From: Robiginitomaculum sp.
GTDB lineage: Bacteria > Pseudomonadota > Alphaproteobacteria > Caulobacterales > Maricaulaceae
DNA: 64,000 nt
NCBI GenBank assembly: GCA_002733605.1
Contig: NVWK01000004.1
Coordinates: 186,001-250,000, forward strand
Direction of reading: 5' to 3'
Shown here piece after piece: positions 18,855-27,117 of this stretch (positions are counted from its first letter, which is position 1; each line of letters opens with the position of its first letter). Position numbers and translations under genes: made by a program. A model generated the notes under the pieces. It saw only the letters and a program-made list of their open reading frames with translations. It searched no databases and was not told the origin of the DNA.

Positions 18855-19595
18855 ATGTTTAACGAGGCCCCGTATTCAATTGTGCCGGAAAAATCCGGCT
18901 CGCCCGTGTTTTGCTTTTGCGATCACGCGACCAACCATGTGCCGTCCGTCTATGAAAACCTTGGTCTGATCGACGCGGATTTGAACCGCCATATTGGCTG
19001 GGATATTGGCGCGGAAGCGCTGACCCGCCAGTTTTGTGCAACATTTGGATCGGCGGGGCTTCTGGCAGGGTTTTCGCGTTTACTCATTGACCCCAACCGG
19101 GATTTAGACAGCGAGATGCTGATTTCCGAGACCAGTGACGGCACGCCCATACCGGGCAATTTAAACCTCAGTCCGGAAGACCGCCAAATCCGTATTGACC
19201 ATTTCTACGCCCCTTATCATCAAGCGCTGGAAACCCAGCTTGATCGGGCGCAAGAACGCTATGTTGATCCGCTTATTATCTCCATTCACAGCTTCACCCC
19301 CAAACCGGACCAAGGGGTTCAACGCGAGCTTGATATTGGTCTGCTGTGGAAGGTGGACGCAGAGAAAGCGGTGCGGCTCAAAGCAGAGATCGAACGCATT
19401 CATCCTTACGTGATCGGGCTCAACAAACCCTATTCTGCCCTCAAACTGAACCACACAATGGACCGGCATGTTATTCCGCGTGGCCTGCGCCATATCACTT
19501 TGGAAATCCGTCAGGACTTGATTGATACAGCCGCAAAATCTCAAATTATGGCGCAGCATCTCTCACAAGCGCTGGATCATTTTATTCGCGATTAG
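18855..19595 (+). CDS. N-formylglutamate amidohydrolase family protein
   Basis: The family is zinc-dependent and hydrolyses N-formylglutamate, or related amides, to glutamate and formate. The 246 residues start with PVFCFCDHATNHVP, carrying the first metal-binding residues. RLLIDPNRDLDSE and SIHSFTP provide further conserved metal and substrate positions. It follows the YbdK-type ligase and is probably in the same transcript. Its end overlaps the end of the convergent terC gene by 14 bases, so there is no room for a separate terminator. The histidine pathway genes are not nearby, so a classical role in histidine breakdown is not supported. Confidence 0.85.
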   Translation: MFNEAPYSIVPEKSGSPVFCFCDHATNHVPSVYENLGLIDADLNRHIGWDIGAEALTRQFCATFGSAGLLAGFSRLLIDPNRDLDSEMLISETSDGTPIPGNLNLSPEDRQIRIDHFYAPYHQALETQLDRAQERYVDPLIISIHSFTPKPDQGVQRELDIGLLWKVDAEKAVRLKAEIERIHPYVIGLNKPYSALKLNHTMDRHVIPRGLRHITLEIRQDLIDTAAKSQIMAQHLSQALDHFIRD

Positions 19596-20442
19596 CGTCC
19601 GTATCTTCAACAGGAACATAGCTTCCGTGAATTTCTTGTTCGCGCTGGGCCCAAAGACGCTTTTGGTATTTGGACGAAATCACATCCGTAATCACCAGCA
19701 CGCCAACCACCAGATAGAAGCTGGATTTAGACATGGCTTCGATCGGGAATGTGAAGATATGCATATGGGCCAAATGGGCACCCTCGGTGACCAATAAAAC
19801 GCCGACAAGGAACAGGATGAACAGGCCCATGACCTCGTACATGCGATTCTTCTTGAGGAACTCGGTCACGTAATCGGCCATCAGCATCATGGCAAGGCCG
19901 GACAACAAAATAGCGATGACCATGAGGGGCACTTGGTAATCTATGGTGACCCCGTTGCTGTCCTGCACACTGGCAATAGCCATGGCCGACAGAATGGAAT
20001 CAAATGAAAACACCAAATTCATCAATACGATCACGGTAATGGCTTTGAGCACAGAGTTCTTGCCCCTACCTTCCGTGTGCTCAATATGATCCACGGTCAG
20101 CATATGGTTTATTTCTTTTACGGCTGTGTAGATAATGAACGCACCGCCTATGAGAGTGACCAAAGCCTGTAGGGTGAAACGGGCTTCAAAAATACCTTTT
20201 AGCGGGATTGAGAACAGTTCTCCGCTCATCACATCAAACATTTTTATGATGATCACCAGCAAAACAATCCGGAAGACCACGGCAAGCCCGATACCCCATT
20301 TACGTACTTTGGCCGCGTCTTTCTCGCCGACTTTGTTGGATTCAATGGCGATATAGAGCAAATTATCAAAGCCCAGCACCGCTTGCAACATAATCAGCAT
20401 GAGCAATGTAAATAGATTTGGTAGTGTAAAAAGATCCGCCAT
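19582..20442 (-). CDS. TerC-family integral membrane protein
   Basis: TerC proteins are multi-pass membrane proteins linked to metal-ion homeostasis, including manganese export in some bacteria. Here 286 residues carry about seven hydrophobic segments. The family landmarks QAVLGFDNLLYIAIES and VFSFDSILSAMAIA hold the paired aspartates in membrane helices. The C-terminus is charged and short. It is transcribed toward the amidohydrolase gene and overlaps it at the 3' end. The upstream region faces fabI, so both promoters lie within 20443-20590. Confidence 0.88.
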   Translation of the reverse strand: MADLFTLPNLFTLLMLIMLQAVLGFDNLLYIAIESNKVGEKDAAKVRKWGIGLAVVFRIVLLVIIIKMFDVMSGELFSIPLKGIFEARFTLQALVTLIGGAFIIYTAVKEINHMLTVDHIEHTEGRGKNSVLKAITVIVLMNLVFSFDSILSAMAIASVQDSNGVTIDYQVPLMVIAILLSGLAMMLMADYVTEFLKKNRMYEVMGLFILFLVGVLLVTEGAHLAHMHIFTFPIEAMSKSSFYLVVGVLVITDVISSKYQKRLWAQREQEIHGSYVPVEDTDANRE

Positions 20443-20590
20443 TGTGTCCTCCGAAGTTGATCGTCCTGTCTAGCCTAATTTTAACGTGTGCGTAAAGTCT
20501 GATCACAGATTTGCGTATTATTTCAAAATCATCTCTGGTCATTACCGCCCCCCGCCCCTAAATATAGATCAAACATAAAAGGATATTATC

Positions 20591-21427
20591 ATGGCCAATA
20601 GAGATTTTCCGACAGGAACCCTGATGCAAGGCAAACGCGGCCTGATTATGGGCGTTGCCAACAAAAACTCGATCGCATGGGCGATTGCCGAGCAATTGCA
20701 TGCACAGGGGGCCGAGTTGGCGTTTACCTATCAAGGGGAAGCGCTGGAGCGCCGTGTGCGCCCTTTAGCGGAAAGTATTGGCTCTGAAATTATCGTACCG
20801 TGTGACGTTACCGATGATGACAGCATGGACGCCTGCTTTGCAGCCCTGAAAGAGAAATGGGGAGAGATTGATTTCCTTGTCCATTCTGTTGCCTTTGCAG
20901 GCAAAGACCAGTTAACCGGCTCCTTTATTGACAATACCACCCGCGAGGGTTTCCGTATGGCGATGGATATTTCCGCCTATAGTTTCGTGGACGCCGCACG
21001 GCGCGCGTCACATATGATGAGCGCAGGTGGCTCTATGATTACCATGACCTATCTGGGCTCGGAGCGGGTAATCCCCAATTACAATGTGATGGGTGTGGCC
21101 AAGGCTGCTTTGGAAGCCTGTACGCGCTATCTGGCGGCTGATCTCGGCCCACGCGGCATTCGCGTCAATGCGATTTCTGCCGGCCCGATTAAAACACTGG
21201 CAGCGGCCGGTATCGGGTCTGGACGTCATATGTTCCGGTTCAACAAGGCGACTGCGGCCATGCAAGAACATACGGAGCTTGAAGGTGTAGCGGGCGCCGC
21301 CCTGTATTTGCTGTCCTCCCTCGGCACAAGTTGTACTGGCGAGACCCATCATGTAGACGGTGGTTTCCACGCCATTGCCATGCCGCAAGAAGGCCCGTTA
21401 AAAGAAAGCCTTGGTATCGTCGATTAA
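20591..21427 (+). CDS. fabI: Enoyl-[acyl-carrier-protein] reductase (NADH) FabI
   Basis: FabI reduces trans-2-enoyl-ACP to acyl-ACP, the last step of each fatty-acid elongation cycle in the cytoplasm. The 278-residue product shows the FabI-specific nucleotide loop GVANKNSIAWAIA, Tyr154 in MTYLGSERV, and the YX6K catalytic pattern at Tyr164 and Lys171. GPIKTLAAAGI is the substrate-loop signature. AAAGGA lies just before the ATG. The stop overlaps the stop of a small convergent membrane gene by four bases. Confidence 0.95.
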   Translation: MANRDFPTGTLMQGKRGLIMGVANKNSIAWAIAEQLHAQGAELAFTYQGEALERRVRPLAESIGSEIIVPCDVTDDDSMDACFAALKEKWGEIDFLVHSVAFAGKDQLTGSFIDNTTREGFRMAMDISAYSFVDAARRASHMMSAGGSMITMTYLGSERVIPNYNVMGVAKAALEACTRYLAADLGPRGIRVNAISAGPIKTLAAAGIGSGRHMFRFNKATAAMQEHTELEGVAGAALYLLSSLGTSCTGETHHVDGGFHAIAMPQEGPLKESLGIVD

Positions 21428-21672
21428 GAGGGTTCGTCCTCAGTCGTTGGACCGGTTATAAGCGCCTCGCGTTTTTTCTTGCGGATATGATATATATATC
21501 CGCAGAGCGCCAAGGGCGGGATCAGCACATACCAGTATTTCGTATAGCCTTTGGAATGCAGATAGCCGCCAATGGTAAGAATGATCGTCCATTTTACAAT
21601 CAGATAGATGGTCGCAATCACAAGCGCCTTCTTGTAATTGGTCTTCAACATTGTTTTGAATTTTTTTAGCAT
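21424..21672 (-). CDS. Small two-helix membrane protein of unknown function
   Basis: The 82-residue protein begins at the ATG at 21672, with AGGGA about eight bases upstream. A longer start at 21735 would run into the repeat region and is less likely. Two hydrophobic segments are visible (ALVIATIYLIVKWTIILTIG and WYVLIPPLALCGYIY), separated by a short loop. The ends are strongly basic (KKFKTMLKTNYKK, HIRKKKREA), giving both termini in the cytoplasm by the positive-inside rule. No family is recognised. It converges on fabI. Confidence 0.6.
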   Translation of the reverse strand: MLKKFKTMLKTNYKKALVIATIYLIVKWTIILTIGGYLHSKGYTKYWYVLIPPLALCGYIYHIRKKKREALITGPTTEDEPS

Positions 21673-21675
21673 TAT

Positions 21676-21840
21676 ACATTCCCTGTCAGGCCTGCGGCCT
21701 TCCGCGCCTCTTGTTACATTCTCTTTTCCGCTCACCCCCGCGCAGGCGGGGGCTCTTGTTATATTTACATTCCCTGTCGGGCCTACGGCCCTCCACGCCT
21801 CTTGTTATTGTTTTTCGTTTACCCCCCGCGAAGGCGGGGT
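21676..21840. repeat. Tandem pair of palindrome-rich intergenic repeats (91-base period)
   Basis: Two copies begin with ACATTCCCTGTC at 21676 and 21767. Each carries a GGCCT-CGGCC palindrome, then a CGCCTCTTGTTA segment, and then a C5GCG-GCG5-type hairpin (21734-21752 and 21821-21840). The GC-rich hairpin CCCCGCGnAGGCGGGG resembles the dispersed intergenic palindromes of many alphaproteobacteria. The copies differ by several substitutions. Confidence 0.75.
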
Positions 21841-21841
21841 A

Positions 21842-22186
21842 TTATTTTCTTAGGGCTTCGAAGTCCTCTGCTTGCATTTGGCTGGCGGCTAAATAGACGA
21901 TGTCGAGGAGTATGGAGGGGCGGCCACGGCCAGTCATGGCGGCGAGAGCGCCGACATAGTCTGCATTTTCCGGAGATAGACGCACAGTTGTGCGCCTTGA
22001 GGCCAAAAACCGCTCTTCGCTGAACCATTTTGCGACTTCGGAAGCGTGTTGAGTGTCGCGGAGATGGTTCAGGGCCCTGTCTATAACTTTGGAGCGGGCC
22101 TTGGTGCGCATTTTGCGACCCATTTGTACGATTAAGGCCTCCGCGCCCGGTTCGATCATCATTTCTACTGCTTTTTGTGTACTCAT
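21842..22186 (-). CDS. Hypothetical protein with two ribbon-helix-helix-like segments
   Basis: The 114-residue protein is not recognised as a named family. The N-terminal half has MRTKARSKVIDRALNHL and the C-terminal half TTVRLSPENADYVGALAAMTG followed by a helix. Each has the beta strand plus helix-helix look of CopG/Arc-type DNA-binding units, so a tandem ribbon-helix-helix protein is possible. It has no strong ribosome site before the ATG at 22186, and an ATG pair a few codons later is an alternative start. It ends within the repeat region. Confidence 0.45.
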   Translation of the reverse strand: MSTQKAVEMMIEPGAEALIVQMGRKMRTKARSKVIDRALNHLRDTQHASEVAKWFSEERFLASRRTTVRLSPENADYVGALAAMTGRGRPSILLDIVYLAASQMQAEDFEALRK

Positions 22187-22205
22187 AGGGCGTTTGTAAG
22201 CACTT

Positions 22206-22370
22206 ATGGTTAATCAAAGATGAGGATATGCTCGGGTTTGAAAGCTATTATGGCTCTCATTCAAAACATGGTTAATCAGATATGAAGAGACCCTTGGAAA
22301 TGAAAGCGATTGATGCCTTCATTTTTAAATCTTAAAAAATCCTTACCCAAGCCTTGGGAATGAAAGAGAA
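22206..22370. repeat. Degenerate direct repeats, about 60-base period
   Basis: Two related units begin ATGGTTAATCA at 22206 and 22268, and both run to a CTCATT or TTCATT end. A third, shorter copy around 22340 shares the TTGGGAATGAAAG core. No gene is visible in this 298-base gap. The units have no inverted ends and are too degenerate to be a CRISPR array. Confidence 0.45.
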
Positions 22371-22484
22371 ATCAGCCATTATTTTAGAGCGCGGTCTCAT
22401 GTATCTGCCAATCTGGATATAGAATGCACTTTTCCTTCGCGCGCGCGGAGCGTACGGCAGATTATTCAGAGGCGAGCATGCGTA

Positions 22485-23099
22485 TTATAGAGGTTCGGCA
22501 CCCCAGAGGAGGGTTTTCAGGGCATAGCCTGATCTATGGCCATCGCGTTCGCTAACAAGGCACCAGCCCTGTGCGTTACACTCTTCCAAGACCAGAAGTG
22601 CGCCTTTGGCCGCAATCGCGCGGCGTCTGGAATCTGATCGCGGTTTTGAGCGCAGGATGATCTCCGTGCGGGCCAGAACCATATGTATCCCAGACAGCAG
22701 GCGCCTATTCATCCAGCTTTCATCGCCATTCACATCGCGGACTTTGCGCCACACTTCCGTTTCGGCGACAACGATCATTGGCAGGCCACGGCGTTTATAG
22801 CGCCAGGCCACTGGATGGCCCAGACTTGGCCCTGTACGGCCATTAGATGTACCGTATTTCAAAGACACATAACGCGGCACCTGAAAACCAGACGGGGTGT
22901 TTGCAGCCCTGACCCGTACCAGATTTTCACTTAAATACGTCTGTGGGCCGGGCACATCTTCAACAATGCGGGCCGTTGACGGTTTATGTGAAGATTTGCG
23001 GCGGTTAATATCTTGCGCGTCCGGTTTTGTCTGCGCAAAGGCGGGCCACACCAGCGAAGTGGTGAAAATGCCGACAGCAATAAGCGAAACTATACGCAC
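22485..23099 (-). CDS. Secreted bacterial SH3-domain protein (COG3807-like)
   Basis: The 204-residue protein begins with a signal peptide (MRIVSLIAVGIFTTSLVWPA, cleavage predicted after AFA). A linker rich in Lys and Ser follows, then a tandem of SH3-like domains. PRYVSLKYGTSNGRTGPSL, WRYKRRGLPM and WRKVRDVNGDESWMNRRLL match the alphaproteobacterial SH3 family well. Such proteins sit in the periplasm and are thought to bind cell-wall or protein ligands, but the partner is unknown. It is divergent from the 2-hydroxyacid dehydrogenase gene. Confidence 0.8.
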   Translation of the reverse strand: MRIVSLIAVGIFTTSLVWPAFAQTKPDAQDINRRKSSHKPSTARIVEDVPGPQTYLSENLVRVRAANTPSGFQVPRYVSLKYGTSNGRTGPSLGHPVAWRYKRRGLPMIVVAETEVWRKVRDVNGDESWMNRRLLSGIHMVLARTEIILRSKPRSDSRRRAIAAKGALLVLEECNAQGWCLVSERDGHRSGYALKTLLWGAEPL

Positions 23100-23240
23100 A
23101 CCGATACCCTACCATCATGGTAAATAAAGCTTTACCCTTTGGGGCATTCATACCCCAAGAGAATAAACGAGCCGTAAACAAAGGCGCAGATAAGACAAAA
23201 CTTTACTTGCCTATTGCGCATAATCCGGCAATTTAGGGGC

Positions 23241-24233
23241 ATGAGTTCTACACATAAACCCAAAATTATTGTTACCCGCCGATTGCCTGATGCTGTCCAT
23301 GCCCGACTTTCGGATTTGTTCGATGCAGAATTGCGGCTTGATGACAAACCTTTCAGCCATGATGAATTAAAAGACGCCGTCAAACGGGCCGATGTTCTGG
23401 TCCCGACCGTCACAGACACGATTGATGCGGACATCATCGACGCGGCCGGTAAACAGCTCAAAATGATTGCCAATTTCGGAGCAGGCACCGACCATATTGA
23501 CCGCAAAGCTGCCCACGCCAAAAACATCCTCATCACCAACACCCCCGGTGTGCTGACAGAGGATACGGCCGATTTTGTTATGGCCCTGATTTTGGCCGTA
23601 CCGCGCCGACTGGTCGAAGCGGACAGATTGACCCGGTCTGGCGGATTTACAGGATGGACGCCTACGGGTATTCTTGGCCATCGGGTGCGCGGCAAAAAAC
23701 TGGGCATTGTTGGCATGGGACGGATTGGTCAGGCCGTGGCGCGACGTGCACATGCGTTCGGCCTTGGTGTGCATTACCATAACCGTCATCCCGTTTCTGC
23801 GCCGATCGAAAACGAGTTGGGGGCACGTTACTGGCCTGATCTGGAGGATATGCTCAGGGCTGTGGATATTGTATCGATTAACTGCCCATTTACGCCGCAG
23901 ACCCATCATCTGATGAATGCAGACCGGCTGGCCTGTCTACCGACCCACGGTGTTATCATCAACACCTCCAGAGGCGAAATTATTGACGAGGCGGCCCTCG
24001 CCCATGCATTGGCCAGTGGTCAGCTTGCCGGTGCCGGACTGGATGTTTATGAGAACGAGCCGGATATACATCCGGGCCTTTTGGATCTCCCCAATGTTAT
24101 TCTGGCCCCGCATATTGCCTCGGCAACACTGGAATCTCGCATTGAAATGGGCGAAAAAGTGATGATTAACATCCGGGCTCTTGTGGACGGGCACCGCTGC
24201 CCAGACAGGGTCTTGCCACCGCAAAGCTGGTGA
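23241..24233 (+). CDS. D-isomer-specific 2-hydroxyacid dehydrogenase
   Basis: The family reduces 2-keto acids such as glyoxylate or hydroxypyruvate with NAD(P)H, and the substrate here is not determined. I chose the ATG at 23241, which gives the family start KPKIIVTRRLP. A TTG at 23214 would add nine residues. The NAD-binding loop is GIVGMGRIGQAVARRA. The catalytic Arg and Glu lie in INTSRGEIIDEAAL and GLDVYENEP, and the catalytic His in LAPHIASAT. At 330 residues it is normal in length. A structured region and terminator follow. Confidence 0.87.
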   Translation: MSSTHKPKIIVTRRLPDAVHARLSDLFDAELRLDDKPFSHDELKDAVKRADVLVPTVTDTIDADIIDAAGKQLKMIANFGAGTDHIDRKAAHAKNILITNTPGVLTEDTADFVMALILAVPRRLVEADRLTRSGGFTGWTPTGILGHRVRGKKLGIVGMGRIGQAVARRAHAFGLGVHYHNRHPVSAPIENELGARYWPDLEDMLRAVDIVSINCPFTPQTHHLMNADRLACLPTHGVIINTSRGEIIDEAALAHALASGQLAGAGLDVYENEPDIHPGLLDLPNVILAPHIASATLESRIEMGEKVMINIRALVDGHRCPDRVLPPQSW

Positions 24234-24300
24234 GTTTTTAGAACCACTCTATTTTTCTTGAAAAAACTTCCCCATGCTGGTAGGTACTTCCGCGAAGCCA

Positions 24301-24460
24301 TATCGGTCTTCATACCGGTGCCTTAGATGGTTGATTGCAGCAACTATTTTTGGATTTAACCGGGGCGCGTACAAGACCTCAAGGGCCCCCCAGCTCTTGG
24401 CGGTGTTGTACTAGAGACAACCCTTCTCTGAACCACACATTCGGGGAGGGGTTGTTTTAT
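24301..24460 (+). ncRNA. Candidate structured RNA ending in a terminator
   Basis: Between the dehydrogenase gene and convergent moeB there is a run of stems. They are CGGT/ACCG near 24304-24317, GTTG/CAAC near 24330, a long stem GTACAA-ACC/GGT-TTGTAC enclosing CAAGGGC/GCTCTTG (24369-24411), then a 12-base terminator stem. The density of pairing exceeds what a simple 3' end needs. It does not match 4.5S or tmRNA motifs that I know. It may equally be a structured 3' UTR. Confidence 0.4.
24417..24460 (+). terminator. Rho-independent terminator
   Basis: ACAACCCTTCTC (24417-24428) pairs along 12 positions, two of them G-U, with the segment ending GGGTTGT at 24455, followed by TTTATTT. It ends plus-strand transcripts coming from the dehydrogenase gene or from the candidate RNA. 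Confidence 0.85.
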
Positions 24461-24467
24461 TTGGGGT

Positions 24468-25205
24468 TTATGTACACGCAGGACAATTGGGGTCTTTGGG
24501 GAGGCGAATGGTGCGGGCGTCTGCACTTAATCCGTCATAGAGGAATAATTTTCCGTACAAAGGTTTGCCTGCGCCTGTGAGGATTTTTAGAGCTTCCATC
24601 GCCATCATAGAACCGATGATGCCTGCGAGCGCACCCAAGACGCCGACAGCGGCGCAGGTTTCAATATCATCGGGAATAACGGGTACGAAACAGCGATAAC
24701 AGGCGCTGTCTCCATCATTTTTGAACACGGCCAATTGTCCGTCAAACCGCCCCAAAGCCCCGCTGACCAAGGATGTGTGCGTCGCTAGACAGGCGACGTT
24801 GACAGCGAAGCGCGTGGGGAAATCGTCTGTGCCGTCCAAAACCAGATCATAAGCGCTGATCAGCTCCCGCGCATTGTCATCGGTGAGGCGCATCTCGTGG
24901 GTCTTGATTTGAACATGGGGGTTAAGCGCACTTAATGTCGCCTCCATGCATGCGGTTTTGCTTTGGCCAATATGCCCGGTTTGGAATTGTATCTGGCGAT
25001 GTAGATTGGAAAGCTCCACCACATCATCATCAACAATGCCTATCGTGCCGACCCCTGCCGCCGCCAGATACAGGCTGGCCGGGCCACCAAGGCCACCCGC
25101 ACCGACGATCAGAACCCGTGCAGATTTTAAGGCTGCCTGTCCGGGCCCGCCGACTTCTTTGAGCAGGATTTGCCGACCATAACGCTGTACCTCTTCGGGG
25201 GACAT
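24468..25205 (-). CDS. moeB: MoeB/ThiF-family adenylyltransferase
   Basis: The enzyme adenylates the C-terminal glycine of a ubiquitin-like sulfur carrier (MoaD or ThiS) for molybdopterin or thiamine synthesis. The 245 residues begin RYGRQILLKEVGGPGQ. The ATP loop GAGGLGGPASLYLAAAGVG, the DDDVVELSNLHRQ motif and GTDDFPTRFAVN are all present. The zinc site is formed by CYRC and the C-terminal CPAC. It starts two bases after cysK, the sulfur-assimilation gene upstream on the same strand. Whether its partner is MoaD or ThiS cannot be told from here. Confidence 0.9.
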   Translation of the reverse strand: MSPEEVQRYGRQILLKEVGGPGQAALKSARVLIVGAGGLGGPASLYLAAAGVGTIGIVDDDVVELSNLHRQIQFQTGHIGQSKTACMEATLSALNPHVQIKTHEMRLTDDNARELISAYDLVLDGTDDFPTRFAVNVACLATHTSLVSGALGRFDGQLAVFKNDGDSACYRCFVPVIPDDIETCAAVGVLGALAGIIGSMMAMEALKILTGAGKPLYGKLFLYDGLSADARTIRLPKDPNCPACT

Positions 25206-25207
25206 GC

Positions 25208-26158
25208 CTAGTCGAACAAAGCCGTAGACAGATAACGCTCTGCGAAACTTGGAATGATCGTAACAATGGTTTTACCCGCCATGTCAGGACGCGCTCCAAT
25301 TTTCAGGCTGGCCGCAATGGCCGCGCCAGAGGAAATACCGACCGGAAGCCCATCTGTTTTCGCCACTTGTCTTGCCGTCTCGAAGGCCGTGTCATTATCG
25401 ACGGTCACCACTTCGTCAATCACGTCCAGATCAAGTACGTCAGGTTTAAACCCTGCACCAATGCCCTGGATCATATGCGGGCCTTTTTCTCCGGTAGACA
25501 GGAAAGGACTGCCGGCAGGTTCAAGCGCGATGACTTTTATGTTCGGGTTTTTTGATTTCAAATAAGAGCCAGCTCCGGTGACGGTGCCGCCTGTCCCGAC
25601 GCCCGAAATCAATACATCAACTTTGCCGTCCGTGTCGTTCCAAATCTCGGGGCCTGTCGTGCGTCTATGGATATCGGGATTGGCAGGATTGGCAAATTGA
25701 AGGGCCTGGACGGCACCTTCGGTCTGGGCACAAATCTCGTCCGCTTTAGCAATCGCGCCGGGCATGCCGCCGACGGCTTCGGTCAAAACGATTTCTGCGC
25801 CCAACAATGTCATCAATTTACGGCGCTCGATCGACATGCTCTCGGGCATGACGAAAATGGATTTATAACCCTTTGCGGCGGCGACCAGAGCCAGACCAAT
25901 GCCGGTATTTCCCGATGTAGCTTCCACAATTGTTCCGCCGGGTTTTAACGCGCCGCTGGCTTCCAAACTATCCACCATTGCCAAGGCAATCCGGTCTTTG
26001 ACGCTGGCGCCGGGATTGAAGAACTCAAGCTTGTAGAGCAAGTCCGCTTTGGCGCCCGCATTTAAATTGGGCAAGCGCACCAAAGGCGTATCGCCTATAG
26101 TGTCCATAATCGAATTGTAGACTTTACCGCGTCCGGCCGTGTTTTCGTTTGCACTCAT
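25208..26158 (-). CDS. cysK: Cysteine synthase (O-acetylserine sulfhydrylase)
   Basis: CysK makes cysteine from O-acetylserine and sulfide with pyridoxal phosphate. In the 316 residues the PLP lysine is Lys54 in NPGASVKDRIA. The substrate loop TSGNTGIGLA and the phosphate-binding GVGTGGTVTG are intact, with PVGISSGAA near the C-terminus. It lies between dut and moeB in a leftward gene block with almost no spacing, so it is probably co-transcribed. Cystathionine beta-synthase family members look similar, but the motifs and length favour CysK. Confidence 0.93.
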   Translation of the reverse strand: MSANENTAGRGKVYNSIMDTIGDTPLVRLPNLNAGAKADLLYKLEFFNPGASVKDRIALAMVDSLEASGALKPGGTIVEATSGNTGIGLALVAAAKGYKSIFVMPESMSIERRKLMTLLGAEIVLTEAVGGMPGAIAKADEICAQTEGAVQALQFANPANPDIHRRTTGPEIWNDTDGKVDVLISGVGTGGTVTGAGSYLKSKNPNIKVIALEPAGSPFLSTGEKGPHMIQGIGAGFKPDVLDLDVIDEVVTVDNDTAFETARQVAKTDGLPVGISSGAAIAASLKIGARPDMAGKTIVTIIPSFAERYLSTALFD

Positions 26159-26167
26159 GATATTCTC

Positions 26168-26620
26168 CTATTTTACACCTGTTGATCCGTAGCCGCCACT
26201 GCCGCGTGCGGTTTCGGATAATGTTGTTACAACTTCAAAATTGGCCTGCGTCACCGGCGCGATGACCATTTGGGCAATCCGGTCACCTCTGTGAATAGTA
26301 AATGGCTCGGTGCCATGATTAATCAGCAAAATCTTTACCTCGCCGCGATAATCGGCGTCAATTGTGCCCGGGGCATTGACCACGCTAATCCCGTGTTTAT
26401 AGGCAAGGCCGGAGCGGGGGCGAATTTGGGCTTCATAGCCAGCCGGCAGAGCCATGGCCAAACCGGTTGGCAGTAATGCCCGACTGCCCGGTGCGAGCAC
26501 AAGCGGGGCATCCGCCTCTATGGCGGCACGCATATCCACGCCAGCCGCTAAATCGGTTTCGTAGGCAGGCAGGGCTAAATCCTCGAAATTATCCAGCTTT
26601 TTAAGTTCAATCGTCAGCAT
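26168..26620 (-). CDS. dut: dUTP diphosphatase
   Basis: Dut hydrolyses dUTP to dUMP, keeping uracil out of DNA and supplying the thymidylate precursor. The 150-residue product has all five trimeric dUTPase motifs: [40 protein letters not shown] and the glycine-rich C-terminal [10 protein letters not shown]. It is one base after the stop of a secreted-protein gene and precedes cysK. A coaBC-dut order is frequent in alphaproteobacteria, here with one extra gene between them. Confidence 0.96.
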   Translation of the reverse strand: MLTIELKKLDNFEDLALPAYETDLAAGVDMRAAIEADAPLVLAPGSRALLPTGLAMALPAGYEAQIRPRSGLAYKHGISVVNAPGTIDADYRGEVKILLINHGTEPFTIHRGDRIAQMVIAPVTQANFEVVTTLSETARGSGGYGSTGVK

Positions 26621-26621
26621 G

Positions 26622-27107
26622 TTATTCGTCTTCCCCGTTTAATTTGTTCATCCGTAGTTTCAATACGGCCTTATCATCATCACTTAATTCCGGGCCGGAA
26701 TAAGTATGCACATAGTGTCCGTTTTCTTTGCGAATTGATAACAGCCCGCTTTGCGCGCTGTCATAATCTTGAGATATGTGGAACGGGATATCGGTACGGA
26801 TCAGTTTCACATCGAACTCGGTCGGGATCACATGGGCACGGGTACACATAAGCGCGCGAATGGGTTTGCCGTCAACTTCTTCAAGGTGGCCCGGTTGCGC
26901 ATCAAAAACCGAGAACACAAATTTATCGGCAGGCAGGAAAGAAGCCAAGACGGGCTCTTGCTCTGAACCTGTAGACGCCTGTGTTTCAGACACGGAGAGT
27001 GAGCGCATCAGGACGATTTCACACGCGCTCATATCATCAGCAAACGCAGATATGCCTGTCGTCAGGCTGGACAAGACCAGTGTAGATGCACAGATAAGTT
27101 TTCTCAT
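26622..27107 (-). CDS. Secreted hypothetical protein between coaBC and dut
   Basis: The 161-residue product starts at the ATG at 27107, which opens a signal peptide ([20 protein letters not shown], cleavage likely after AFA). An upstream in-frame start at 27200 overlaps coaBC and hides the signal. The mature part is acidic, with two cysteines (ACEI and LMCTRA) that could pair in the periplasm. No domain is recognised. The spacing to coaBC (10 bases) and to dut (1 base) places it in the operon. Confidence 0.65.
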   Translation of the reverse strand: MRKLICASTLVLSSLTTGISAFADDMSACEIVLMRSLSVSETQASTGSEQEPVLASFLPADKFVFSVFDAQPGHLEEVDGKPIRALMCTRAHVIPTEFDVKLIRTDIPFHISQDYDSAQSGLLSIRKENGHYVHTYSGPELSDDDKAVLKLRMNKLNGEDE

Positions 27108-27117
27108 ATCAACGCCT

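Noticed and set aside
21819-22217. Alternative minus-strand frame of 132 codons overlapping the RHH-like gene
   Set aside because: It is rich in Arg and Ser, with no domain pattern. The other frame (21842-22186) looks like a real protein.
22206-22370. CRISPR or integron array
   Set aside because: Only two to three degenerate copies, no spacers of even length, and no cas or integrase gene.
23110-23158. Small palindromes TACCAT-C-ATGGTA and TTGGGG/CCCCAA between divergent genes
   Set aside because: They could be operator or terminator parts but are short. Nothing links them to a regulator, so they are not listed as features.
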